Assembly: GCA_963735065.1 (NCBI GenBank)
Contig: CAVTJL010000004.1
Location: forward strand, 1,550,001 to 1,614,000
Direction: 5' to 3'
Source: CAVTJL01 sp963735065
GTDB lineage: Bacteria; Pseudomonadota; Alphaproteobacteria; Geminicoccales; Geminicoccaceae
DNA length: 64,000 nucleotides
Shown one piece after another: positions 42,434 to 52,126 of this stretch. How positions within the stretch are numbered: position 1 is the stretch's first letter; every line of letters starts with the position of its first letter. The translations under genes were made by a program, and so were the position numbers. The notes under the pieces were generated by a model, which was not told the DNA's origin, ran no database searches, and saw nothing but the letters and a program-made list of their open reading frames with translations.

Positions 42434-44659
42434 GCGGTCCCTCGAGAATAAGCGTCGCCAAGGGCGGCAACGTCAGGGCGACAGAGAACGGGCGACCGTG
42501 GCAGGGGGTTGCCTCGGCCTCGACGCCGCCCGCGTTACCGACGTCGCTGCCGCCATAGACGGCCGCGTCGGTGTTGACACGCTCGCGATAGAAGCCGCCC
42601 CGCGGCACGCCCACGCGATAGCCCCTGCGCACCACCGGCGTGAAGTTGCAGACGACGATGGCTTCCCCGCCGGGCTCGCGACCCTTGCGCATGAAGGAGA
42701 GCACGCTCTGCTCGTTGTCGCTGGCGTCGATCCACTCGAAGCCGGCGCCGTCGCAGTCGAGCTCGTGCAGCGACGGCAGGTCGCGATAGGTGGCGTTGAG
42801 GTCCTTGATCAGCGTCTGCAGGCCCTTGTGCTCGTGCTGCTCCAAGAGATGCCAGTCGAGGCTGCGCTGGTGGCTCCACTCCGACCACTGGCCGAACTCG
42901 CAGCCCATGAAGAGCAGCTTCTTGCCGGGATGGCTCCACATGAAGCCGAAGTAGGTGCGAAGATTGGCGAATTTCTGCCAGGTGTCCCCCGGCATCTTGC
43001 CGATCAGCGAGCCCTTGCCGTGCACGACCTCGTCGTGGCTGATCGGAAGAACGAAATTCTCGCTGAAGGCGTAGAGCAGGCCGAAGGTCATGTTGTTCTG
43101 GTGGTATTTGCGATGGACCGGCTCCTCGCTCATGTAGTGGAGCGTGTCGTGCATCCAGCCCATGTTCCATTTGAAGCCGAAGCCGAGCCCGCCCACATAG
43201 ACCGGCCGCGACACGGCAGGCCAGGCCGTCGACTCCTCGGCCACCGTCGTCGACCCCGGATGCCGGCCGAAGCACAGCTCGTTGAGCCGCTTGAGAAACG
43301 CGATGGCGTCGAGGTTCTCGTTGCCGCCGAAGCGGTTGGGCACCCACTCGTCGGCCTTGCGGCTGTAGTCGAGATAAAGCATCGAGGCCACCGCATCGAC
43401 CCGAGGCCGTCGATGTGGAAGCGGTCGAGCCAGTAGAGGCCGTTGGCGTGGAGGAAGTTCGTCACCTCCGTGCGGCCGTAGTTGTAGATCAGCGTGTTCC
43501 AGTCCTGGTGAAAGCCCTGGCGCGGGTCGGCATGCTCGTAGAGGGCGGTGCCGTCGAACCGTCCGAGGCCGTGGGCGTCGGTCGGAAAGTGACCGGGCAC
43601 CCAGTCGATCATCACGCCGATCCCGGCCTCGTGGCAGCGCTCGATCAGGTAGGCGAAGTCCTCGGGCGAGCCGTGCCGGCTGGTCGGCGCGAAGAGGCCG
43701 ATGGGCTGATAGCCCCAGGAGCCGTCGAAGGGATACTCGCTGACGGGCAGGAGCTCGATGTGGCTGAATCCCAGCTCCTTGACGTAGGGCACGAGCTGGT
43801 CGGCGAGCTCGCGGTAGGTGAGGTAGCGGTTGCCCTCCTCGGGCACCCGGCGCCAGGAGGCGAGATGGCACTCGTAGATGCTGATGGGTGCGGCCAGCCC
43901 CTGCGCGTCGCCGCGCCGTGCCAGCCAGTCGCCGTCGGCCCATTCGCGCTGCGGCAGGCCGTGCACCACCGAGGCGGTGGCCGGCGGATGCTCGGCCACG
44001 AAGGCGAAGGGGTCGGCCTTCAAGGGCATCAGCTCGCCCGAGGGGCCCAGGAGCTCGAACTTGTAGGTCTCGCCCGCCTCGACGCCGGGGACGAACAGCT
44101 CCCAGACGCCGCACTCGATCCGCTTGCGCATCGGGTGGCGGCGGCCGTCCCAGCTATTGAAGGGGCCCACGACGCTGACGCGGGAGGCGTTGGGCGCCCA
44201 CACCGCGAACGCCGTGCCGTCGACGCCGTCCAGCGTCGTCGGATGGGCGCCCAGCTTCTCATAGAGGCGGAGGTGATTGCCCTCGGCCAGCAGATAGACG
44301 TCGAGCTCGCCCAGGATGGGCGGGAAGCGGTAGGGGTCGTCGATGTCCTCGATGCCGGCGTGGGTGAGAAGACGCAGACGGTAGGGAAAGCGGCTCTGCC
44401 GGCCTTCGATCACGCCCTCGTAGAAGCCCGTGTCGTCGGTGCGCTCGAGGTCGGCCGCCACCTTGTCGCCGTCCAGCACCTGCACCCGCCCGGCCGTGGG
44501 ATGGAAGACCCGCACCACGACCGGCGCACCGCCGCCCCCCTGCATGCCGAGCACCGCGAACGGGTCGCCGTGACGTCCCTCGACCACCGCCGCGACGGCA
44601 CCGCGCTCGGCGCGCCACGACCCCTTGTCTCTCGTCTCCGGCCTAGTCGCTTTCATCAT
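42420..44659 (-). pseudogene. glgB: 1,4-alpha-glucan branching enzyme, one frameshift
   Basis: The gene encodes about 746 residues if one missing base is restored. An N-terminal GlgB domain and CBM48 (TAFAVWAPNASRVSVVGPFN) come first. The catalytic barrel follows, with DWVPGHFPTDAHGL, VAEESTAWP and LPISHDEVVHGKGSLI. The frame breaks at about 43402 within HIDGL-RVDAV, right at the nucleophile Asp: GGCCTCGGGTC is read where GGC CTC CGG GTC is expected. ATG 44659 or 44656 overlaps treS, and the stop overlaps glgX-treZ by 14 bases. Loss of GlgB alone inside an otherwise intact operon would be odd, so an error in the read is plausible. Confidence 0.85.
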
Positions 44660-47600
44660 GAGGCTCCTGAAGCCGCTCGACCATATTGAAAAGGCCGGCC
44701 AGGCCGCGCACCGGGATGCGGAGCCAGAGTGGCCGGTTCGCCGCCTCATAGCCGATCTCGTAGAGCACCTTCTCGATCAGGAAGAGGCGCAGGAGACGTT
44801 CGGCCTGGGCGGGCTCCTGAGGATAGCTCGGACAGTCGACGATCGTTCCCCGATAGCCTTCGAGAAACGCCTCGATCGCCGTGTCACGCCACGCCAGAGC
44901 CGCCGGCAGCAGGCTCTCCGCGGCACCCGGATCGCTCTCGGCGAAGCGCATCAGGCTGGCCCAGCCGGCATAGTCAAACGAGCGCAGCATGCCGGCCACG
45001 TCGCGCAGCGGCGAGGCTTTCCGGCGCCGCTCCTCGACCGACCGCCTGGGCTCGCCCTCGAAGTCGATGATCATGAAGTCGCCGACCGCCGCCAGCACCT
45101 GGCCCAGATGATAGTCGCCGTGAAGGCGCGTCTTGGCGGCGTCGATCGGGCCCCGGGCCAGCTGCCGGATCTCCTCGAGGATGGCCTGACGCTCGCCCAG
45201 AATGGCCTCGGCGAGTGCTCGATCCTCCTCGCGCAGATCGCCCAGGGCACGCTCGAGGGTGGCAAACGCGTGCTCGCCCTCGGTCGTGGCGCGCTCGGCC
45301 CAGGCCACGAGATCGGCCTCCTCGATCGGCTCCCGCGCAAAGGCCGGATCGTCGGTGTCGACGGCGAAGGCCTTGTGCATCTCGGCCGTCCGCTGGCCGA
45401 GGAGGCGAGCCAGCGGCAGATAGCTCTCGTGCACATCCTCCGCGGAGCGCGGCTCGTCGCTGGCGGGCATCACGCGCATCTCGTCCAGCTCACGGTCCAG
45501 ATAGTCGAGCGTGAAGCGCCAGCCGTCGCCCTGGTTGGCGACGAAGCCGGTAGCGCTGGCGAGGGCCGTGCTGGTTCCATCCTCCTGAACATGCTCGATG
45601 GTGCCCAGGAGCGGCGGCGTGTTGGCGAAGCCCGCGACCTCGGTGAGGAAACGACCCACCTCGATCTCGGGATGGATGCCCGGCTGCAGCCGCCGGTAGA
45701 TCTTGAGCATCACGCGATCGTCGATCAGCACCGAGCTGTTGCTCTGCTCGACGCCGAGGCGCCGGACCACCAGCTCGTCCGTGAGCTCGACCTCGGCCAG
45801 CGCCGGCCCCGCGTGGAAGCGCAGGCCGTCGGAGGAGACGCTGTCGCCAGTTGCCTGGCGCAGGCGGCGCACCACGGCGCGCGCGAAATCGTCCGCCGCC
45901 AGCGCGTCGTGGAGCGCTCCCATCTTCGAGCCGCGGCGCACCTTGGCTACCGTGTAGGGAAGCAGGGCCGCACCCGGCGCGAGGTTCTGCTCGCCCCAGG
46001 CGATCGAGAGCGGCAGCAGGTAGAGCTGCGGCTCGGCGCCCGCGAGGCTGACCTCGATCTCGGTCACGAGGTAGCCCTCGCCGTCGCCAGGCAGGAGGGC
46101 CGAGAAGGCGAGCCGCACTCCGCTGATGCGGTGGTCCTTCGCGGCGAACCAGCGCTGGTTGGCCAGAAAGCCCGGCAACGACTGCTGGGCCAGGTCCCGC
46201 CCGCCGGCGCCCTCGGCGATGTTGCGCCAGCCGGTCTGGAAGACGATCGTGATCAGCTCGGGCAGCGGATCGGGTGTCGCGATGTGCCAGGTGGGCACGT
46301 CGGCCTCGCGCGACAGCACGAACCAGTAGAAGCCGTAGCCGGGCATGGCCAGCGGATAGGGCGCGTCGGCGATCGGCGGGAACGCGGTCCGGCCCAGCAG
46401 CTCGACCGGCACCATGCCGGTGAACCGCGACAGGTCGAGCTCGACCGCCTGGGCGTTGCGCGAGAGGTTGAAGACGCAGAGCAGCGTCTCGTCCTCGAGC
46501 TCGCGCAGGTAGGCCAGGATCTTGCGGTTGCGCGGATAGACGAAGGTCTGGGTGCCGCGGCCGAAGGCGCGATGCGCCTGCCGCACCGCGATGATGCGCT
46601 TCATCCAGTTGAGGAGCGAGCCCGGGCTCTGCTGCTGCGCCTCGACGTTGACCGCCTCGTAGCCGTAGATCGGGTCCATCACGGGCGGCAGGAAGAGCCG
46701 CTGCGGCGCCGCCCGCGAGAAGCCGGCGTTACGGTCGGGCGACCACTGCATCGGCGTCCGCACGCCGTCGCGGTCACCCAGATAGATGTTGTCGCCCATG
46801 CCGATCTCGTCGCCATAGTAGACGACGGGCGTGCCGGGCATGGAGAAGAGGAGGCCGTCCATGAGCTCGATCTTGCGCCGGTCGTTCTCCATCAGCGGCG
46901 CCAAGCGGCGACGGATGCCGAGATTGAGGCGCATGCGCCGGTCGGCGGCGTAGGTGTTCCAGAGATAATCGCGCTCGCTCTCGGTCACCATCTCGAGCGT
47001 CAGCTCGTCATGGTTGCGCAGGAAGATCGCCCACTGGCAGTTCTCGGGAATGTCGGGCGTCTGACGCATGATGTCCGTGATGGGCAGGCGATCCTCCTGG
47101 GCGATCGCCATGTACATCCTGGGCATCAGCGGAAAGTGGAAGGCCATCTGGCACTCGTCGCCCTCGCCGAAGTAGGGGCGCGTGTCTTCCGGCCACTGAT
47201 TGGCCTCGGCCAGCAGCATGGTGCCCGGAAAATGCGTCTGCATCTCCGCCCGGAGCTCTTTCAGGATCGCGTGCGTCTCGGGCAGGTTCTCGCTCGAGGT
47301 GCCCTCGCGCTCGATCAGGTAGGGGATGGCGTCGAGCCGGAGCCCGTCGATCCCCATCTTCAGCCAGTAATGCAAGAGGCTCTTCACCTCGCGCATCACC
47401 GCGGGATTGTCGAAGTTGAGATCCGGCTGATGGCTGTAGAAGCGGTGCCAGAAATAGGCCTGGGCCTCGGGATCCCACGTCCAGTTCGACTTCTCAGTGT
47501 CGATGAAGATGATCCGCGTGTCCTGATACTTCTGGTCCGTGTCGCTCCACACATAGTAGTCGCGATGGCGAGAGCCCTTCTTGGCCCGGCGCGCGCGCTG

Positions 47601-47945
47601 GAACCAGGGATGCTGGTCGGAGGTGTGGTTGATGACCAGCTCGGTGATGACGCGAAGGCCGCGCCGATGCGCCTCGTGGATCAGGCGCTTGACGTCCTGC
47701 ATGTTGCCGTAGGACGTATTGATGTTGCGATAGTCGGCAATGTCGTAGCCGTCATCGCGCAATGGCGAGGGATAGAACGGCAACAGCCACAAGACCGAAA
47801 CGCCCAGATCCTGGATGTAGTCCAGCTTCTGGATCACGCCCTCGATGTCACCGATTCCGTCATTGTTGGAATCGAAGAACGCCTTGACGTGCGTCTGGTA
47901 GACAATTGCGTCCTTGTACCAGAGCTGATCGTCGCCGCCACTCAT
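44643..47945 (-). CDS. treS: Trehalose synthase fused to maltokinase (TreS-Mak)
   Basis: A 1100-residue bifunctional protein. Residues 1 to about 550 are GH13 TreS, converting trehalose to maltose: nucleophile Asp205 in GLRLDAIPYL, acid/base Glu247 in LLAEANQ and LRNHDELTLEMV near 313. From about 580, QQSLPGFLANQRWFAAKD begins the maltokinase part, with kinase motif TRLHGDYHLGQVLA near 943. It would form maltose 1-phosphate from trehalose-derived maltose and ATP, feeding GlgE encoded just upstream. ATG 47945 lies 40 bases after the glgE stop. The fusion is common in Alphaproteobacteria. Confidence 0.95.
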   Translation of the reverse strand: MSGGDDQLWYKDAIVYQTHVKAFFDSNNDGIGDIEGVIQKLDYIQDLGVSVLWLLPFYPSPLRDDGYDIADYRNINTSYGNMQDVKRLIHEAHRRGLRVITELVINHTSDQHPWFQRARRAKKGSRHRDYYVWSDTDQKYQDTRIIFIDTEKSNWTWDPEAQAYFWHRFYSHQPDLNFDNPAVMREVKSLLHYWLKMGIDGLRLDAIPYLIEREGTSSENLPETHAILKELRAEMQTHFPGTMLLAEANQWPEDTRPYFGEGDECQMAFHFPLMPRMYMAIAQEDRLPITDIMRQTPDIPENCQWAIFLRNHDELTLEMVTESERDYLWNTYAADRRMRLNLGIRRRLAPLMENDRRKIELMDGLLFSMPGTPVVYYGDEIGMGDNIYLGDRDGVRTPMQWSPDRNAGFSRAAPQRLFLPPVMDPIYGYEAVNVEAQQQSPGSLLNWMKRIIAVRQAHRAFGRGTQTFVYPRNRKILAYLRELEDETLLCVFNLSRNAQAVELDLSRFTGMVPVELLGRTAFPPIADAPYPLAMPGYGFYWFVLSREADVPTWHIATPDPLPELITIVFQTGWRNIAEGAGGRDLAQQSLPGFLANQRWFAAKDHRISGVRLAFSALLPGDGEGYLVTEIEVSLAGAEPQLYLLPLSIAWGEQNLAPGAALLPYTVAKVRRGSKMGALHDALAADDFARAVVRRLRQATGDSVSSDGLRFHAGPALAEVELTDELVVRRLGVEQSNSSVLIDDRVMLKIYRRLQPGIHPEIEVGRFLTEVAGFANTPPLLGTIEHVQEDGTSTALASATGFVANQGDGWRFTLDYLDRELDEMRVMPASDEPRSAEDVHESYLPLARLLGQRTAEMHKAFAVDTDDPAFAREPIEEADLVAWAERATTEGEHAFATLERALGDLREEDRALAEAILGERQAILEEIRQLARGPIDAAKTRLHGDYHLGQVLAAVGDFMIIDFEGEPRRSVEERRRKASPLRDVAGMLRSFDYAGWASLMRFAESDPGAAESLLPAALAWRDTAIEAFLEGYRGTIVDCPSYPQEPAQAERLLRLFLIEKVLYEIGYEAANRPLWLRIPVRGLAGLFNMVERLQEPHDESD

Positions 47946-47985
47946 CGCCTGTCGAGGCCTCCAGCCTGTTGCCAGCCTATTATTG

Positions 47986-50900
47986 TCATGCGCCCCGAGC
48001 GGGCCGGCCAGGCGGGCTCAGCCGCCAGATAGCCGCCGGATTGTGATGGGGGTCGAGCCAGACATGCTGCACCTTGCCCTGCCAGGTGAAGCGGTGGCCG
48101 GCCAGAAGATCCTCGACCTCGATCGCGGCATCGTCCGCAAGATCGAACATCCACAAGGGCACCTCGAAGTTGCAGCCCTGCGCCTGATGGGGATCGAGGT
48201 TGACGGCCACGAGAACGGCGTTGTCGCGCCCCTCCGTCATCTTCGAATAGAGGAGGATGTCGTCGTTCCAGGCATTGTGGAACTCGAGGTTGGCGAAGCG
48301 CCACAAGGCCGGGTTCTCGCGCCTGATGCCGTTCAGCGCCGCAATATAGTCGCGGATATTGCCCGGCCGGTCATAGTCCCAGGCCTTGATCTCGTATTTC
48401 TCGGAGTCGAGATAATCCTCCTTGCCCGGAATAGGCGTGGCCTCGCACAGCTCGAAGCCGTTGTACATGCCCCAGACCGGCGAGAGCGTGGCTGCGAGCA
48501 CGGCGCGGATCTGGTGCGCCGGGCGGCCGCCCGTCTGCAGGAACACCGGGTTGATGTCCGGCGTGTTGGTGAAGAAGTTTGGCCGCATGTGCTCCTTGGG
48601 CTCGTCCCGGGTGAGCTCGGTCAGATACTCGGTGAGCTCTTCCTTGGTGTTGCGCCAGGTGAAGTAGGAGTAGCTCTGGGTGAAGCCCACCTTGGCCAGC
48701 CGCTTCATCATCTTGGGCCGGGTGAACGCCTCGGCGAGGAAGATCGTGTCCGGGTGTCGGTCCTGGACCTCGCGGATCATCCACTCCCAGAACGGCAGCG
48801 GCTTGGTGTGCGGGTTGTCGACGCGGAAGATCTTGACCCCCTTGCCGACCCAGAACAGCACGACGTCGCGGAGCTCGTACCAGATCGCCGGCAGCGCGCC
48901 CCTGTAGAAGTGGACGTTGACGATGTCCTCATACTTCTTGGGCGGGTTCTCGGCGTAGCGGATCGTGCCGTCGGGCCGCCAGTCGAACCACTCGGGATGC
49001 TCCTTGATCCAGGGATGATCCGGCGCGCACTGGATGGCGAAGTCGATCGCGATCTCGAGCCCGTGCTCGTGGGCGGCGGTGACCAGCCGCTCGAACGCCT
49101 CGAAGCCGCCGAGCTCGGGATGAAGCGCCGTGTGGCCGCCTTCCTCCGAGCCGATCGCGTAGGGTGAGCCCGGATCGTCCGGCTGCGGCGTCAGGCTGTT
49201 GTTGCGGCCTTTGCGGTTGGTCCGGCCGATCGGGTGGATCGGCGTGAAGTAGAGCACGTCGAAGCCCAGACCCTGGACATAGGGCAGGCGTGGGATGACG
49301 TCGTCGAACGTGCCGTGGCGGCGGGGATCGCCGGCCTGCGAGCGCGGCATCATCTCGTACCAGGCGGCGAAGGCGGCTGCCGTGCGGTCGACCACGACCT
49401 CGAGCTCGCGCTCGTAGCGGGAGCGGTTGGTGCGCAGGCCGTTGCGGGTCATGAGCACACGTGTCGCCTCGGAGAGCAGCGCCGCCAGCATGCCGCCATG
49501 GTCGCCCTCGCGCGAGGCCAGGCTCTCGAGCAGCCGATCCAGCGCCTCGCGGTCCGGGCCCGAGGCCTCCGCCGCCGTCCGCTCGACGAGGTCCCTGCCC
49601 TCGCGCAGCTCGAGCGCGATGGGCTGGCCGGCGTCGTGCTTCTTCGACACCTCGGCGCACCAGGAGGCGAAGAGGTCCCGCCAGGCCTCGATGGTGTAGA
49701 GGTAGCGGCAGTTGCGGGTGAGCGGGAAGGAGCCGCCCCAGCGGTCGTTGTCGACGAGGCGCATCGGCGTCTCGCGCCACGCGCGCTCGTCCTGCGGGCG
49801 GTAGCAGATGCAGGCGGCGATCTTGTCGTGCCCGTCGCAGAAGATGTCGGCCTGGACCTCGAGAACGTCGCCGACCACGCGCTTCACGGCGAACCGGCCG
49901 CCGTCCAGCTCGGGCTCCACCTTCTCGATGGCGACGCGGTTGGCGGCCAGGTCCTGCAGCAGCCGCTCGCTGGCCCGGGGCTGGGAGGAGCGCCGCTTGG
50001 GCTCGGCGGCCCTGCCCGACAGAAGCCGGATCTCGAGCGGGTCGAGGGTGAGGGCGTGGCCGGGCGTCACCTCCTTGGCCGCGAGGCCGGGCGTCACATC
50101 CTCCAGGCGAGGGAAGCGGCCGCCGGCAGCCATCAGGAGGTCGCTGGGGTCGATGCCGTCGGCGTGGCCGGGGTCGGGATTGACGAGGAGGATCTCGGCG
50201 GCACCGGCGGTCACCACGGACCCCGTGTCGATCCGCATCAGGCCCACGACCCGGGCGCTGGGCGCCGTGACGCGACGCTGCGGGCGCGACGATCCGAGCG
50301 CCGGAGCCGCGGCCTTGGCCGCGTTCACCTCGCCCACGAACCCCGAGATATCGATGAGCGGGCTCGCGGTCTCGGCCCGCCAATCCTCGGGCCGCGTGTC
50401 GGCCGGGTGGAGGGGCCGCCTGCAGCCGAACTCGAAGCCCATCGGCATCAGGACGCCGGTCGAGAAGGCGGCGGCGAAGAGATAGCGGAAGCGATAGTGG
50501 CGCTCGACCTCCTGCGGATCGTCGCTGCCGATCCCGGCCGCGAGCCGGCCGGTATTGTGGTCCTCGGGGAAGCCCACGGTCGGCGCCAGCCGGGCCAGCA
50601 CGTCCTCCTGCTCGAGCAGCCAGGGCGAGCGGAAGTCCCACCAGCGGCTGCTGTTGAACAGATAGTCGAAACCGCAGTCCGCGAGCTTGCGGACCTCATC
50701 GAAGGGGCAGCCCAGCGTCGCGGCGAGGAAGAGGGCATCTTTGTGCTCGACCCGCAGCCGCTCGATGAGCGCGCGCCAGAGATCGGGCGGGACCTTGTAG
50801 GCGGCGCTGCAGCGGAGACCGGCGATGCCGAGGCTCAGGAAATGCCCGGCGAGGCCCGCGAAATAGTCGAGCTGTGCCGCCCGGTGGTGGGGCTGCGAGA

Positions 50901-51363
50901 GATCGAGCTCGGCCAGGTCGAGCAGCGGCTGGGGGCGGTGGGGTGCGGCCGGATCCGCCACGACCGGCGGCACCGGGTTGCCCGAGGGATCGCGATGGAA
51001 CCAGTCGGGATGGGCCGCCGCGAGGTGCGATTCGGGCGCTGCATGCGGCAGCACGAGATCGGTCATCACCTTGAGCCCGTGGTCGCGCGCGGCGACGACG
51101 AAGCGGCGGATGAGCGCCGAGGCCTCGCCCTCCTCGCCATCCCGGACCAGGGGGTGCAGCTCGAACGGATCCGTGATGGCGTAGATGCTGCCGGAGCTAC
51201 CGGGGGCGAAGAAGGCGTTGACGTACACCCAGTCGAACCCCATCCCGGCGATGCGCGGCAGGTGCTCCGTCCAGCTGGAGATACCTCCGGCGAGCAGCGG
51301 GAAGAGGTTGTAGATACGTGGTCCCTTGAGAATGGCCGCCTCACAATATCGTTTGGTTGCCAA
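47986..51363 (-). CDS. glgE: Alpha-1,4-glucan:maltose-1-phosphate maltosyltransferase GlgE, long form
   Basis: A 1125-residue protein. The C-terminal 650 residues are GlgE (GH13_3): YEMMPRSQAGDPRRHGTFDD, FTPIHPIGRTNRKGRNN, nucleophile region VKIFRVDNPHTKP near 847 and acid/base FLAEAFTRP near 875. It extends alpha-glucan with maltose 1-phosphate. The first 470 residues form an extra amylase-like domain (IYNLFPLLAGGISSWTEHL, TDLVLPHAAPES, GIAGLRCSAAYK) that seems to lack the usual catalytic acids, as in other long alphaproteobacterial forms. It is the first gene of the six-gene operon. Confidence 0.95.
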   Translation of the reverse strand: MATKRYCEAAILKGPRIYNLFPLLAGGISSWTEHLPRIAGMGFDWVYVNAFFAPGSSGSIYAITDPFELHPLVRDGEEGEASALIRRFVVAARDHGLKVMTDLVLPHAAPESHLAAAHPDWFHRDPSGNPVPPVVADPAAPHRPQPLLDLAELDLSQPHHRAAQLDYFAGLAGHFLSLGIAGLRCSAAYKVPPDLWRALIERLRVEHKDALFLAATLGCPFDEVRKLADCGFDYLFNSSRWWDFRSPWLLEQEDVLARLAPTVGFPEDHNTGRLAAGIGSDDPQEVERHYRFRYLFAAAFSTGVLMPMGFEFGCRRPLHPADTRPEDWRAETASPLIDISGFVGEVNAAKAAAPALGSSRPQRRVTAPSARVVGLMRIDTGSVVTAGAAEILLVNPDPGHADGIDPSDLLMAAGGRFPRLEDVTPGLAAKEVTPGHALTLDPLEIRLLSGRAAEPKRRSSQPRASERLLQDLAANRVAIEKVEPELDGGRFAVKRVVGDVLEVQADIFCDGHDKIAACICYRPQDERAWRETPMRLVDNDRWGGSFPLTRNCRYLYTIEAWRDLFASWCAEVSKKHDAGQPIALELREGRDLVERTAAEASGPDREALDRLLESLASREGDHGGMLAALLSEATRVLMTRNGLRTNRSRYERELEVVVDRTAAAFAAWYEMMPRSQAGDPRRHGTFDDVIPRLPYVQGLGFDVLYFTPIHPIGRTNRKGRNNSLTPQPDDPGSPYAIGSEEGGHTALHPELGGFEAFERLVTAAHEHGLEIAIDFAIQCAPDHPWIKEHPEWFDWRPDGTIRYAENPPKKYEDIVNVHFYRGALPAIWYELRDVVLFWVGKGVKIFRVDNPHTKPLPFWEWMIREVQDRHPDTIFLAEAFTRPKMMKRLAKVGFTQSYSYFTWRNTKEELTEYLTELTRDEPKEHMRPNFFTNTPDINPVFLQTGGRPAHQIRAVLAATLSPVWGMYNGFELCEATPIPGKEDYLDSEKYEIKAWDYDRPGNIRDYIAALNGIRRENPALWRFANLEFHNAWNDDILLYSKMTEGRDNAVLVAVNLDPHQAQGCNFEVPLWMFDLADDAAIEVEDLLAGHRFTWQGKVQHVWLDPHHNPAAIWRLSPPGRPARGA

Positions 51364-51378
51364 CCGCCGAGCCTCTCC

Positions 51379-51411
51379 AGGGTTGCAGGGCTCGTGGCGA
51401 AGAGCAACCCT
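51379..51411. promoter_or_regulatory. Inverted repeat between glgE and the DUF488 gene
   Basis: AGGGTTGC (51379-51386) and GCAACCCT (51404-51411) are perfect complements 17 bases apart. They lie 16-48 bases upstream of the glgE start, in the region that diverges to the DUF488 gene. The place suits a regulator of the operon, though the role is inferred. Confidence 0.35.
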
Positions 51412-51517
51412 CGAAAGGCCGATAACTCAGGACCTGGATCGGCATCGCGCCGCCGGCAAGGGCCGGCATCCGAGCCCGCGGACGCGATTGGCGGCTGGTC
51501 AGGACGAGGAGGGCGCC

Positions 51518-52004
51518 GTGGATCTGTTCACCATCGGGTACGAGAAGGCGACGCCGGATTCCCTGAGAGCGACGCTGCGTGCCGACGCGATCGACCTTCT
51601 GATCGACGTCAGGGCGATCGCCGCGTCGCGCCGCCCGGGCTTCTCGAAACGACAGCTCGCAGCCGGCCTCGAGGAGGTCGGCATCACCTATCAGCACCTG
51701 AAGGCGCTCGGCACGCCGGCCGAGGGGCGGCAGGCGGCGCGAGCCCACAAGGACGCCCTTCTACGCCAGATCTACACCGCCCATCTCGGAGACTCTCGAG
51801 GCGCAGCGCGACCTGGCCCTGCTGGAAGAGCTCGTCGCGGGCAACCGGCGGCCCTGCATCCTCTGCCTCGAGCACGACCATCGTCACTGCCACCGCCAGC
51901 TCATCGCCGAGGAGCTGTCGCGGCGGATGCCGCTCGAGGTGCATCATCTGGCGGTGCCGGCACCCTTGGAACCGCCCAAGCCCGCGCCCCGATCCAAGGG
52001 CTGA
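51518..52004 (+). pseudogene. DUF488 domain protein, one frameshift
   Basis: About 161 residues when one inserted base is removed. GTG 51518 follows GAGGAGGG. VDLFTIGYEKATPDSLRATL, LIDVRAIAASRRPGFSKRQL and HLKALGTP are the DUF488 N-terminal motifs. After the shift, CILCLEHDHRHCHRQLIAEE supplies the typical Cys/His-rich C-terminal motif. The frame breaks at about 51788 (CTCGGAG for CTCGAG). The family is widespread with no firmly established role. It diverges from glgE, with 154 bases between the starts. Confidence 0.8.
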
Positions 52005-52126
52005 CCCGGCGCTGCCGGCCCATCTGGACCGTGGCCCCCAGGGCCCGGCCGCGATAACATGGCCCCTCGCCTGGGACAGACCGATGTCCCGATGGAAACG
52101 CCCAAGCTGGGGCTCGAGAGGGCTGG

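Noticed and set aside
38528..42451. A 1307-codon open frame on the plus strand opposite glgX-treZ
   Set aside because: It is an antisense shadow caused by high GC: no family features, low-complexity composition, and an intact conserved gene on the other strand.
42420..44659. Treating the two glgB frames as two separate genes
   Set aside because: They are contiguous halves of one family domain broken at one base; neither half has its own start or role.
44625..48032. A 1135-codon plus-strand frame opposite treS-mak
   Set aside because: Same reason: it mirrors the codon bias of treS-mak and has no recognisable domain.
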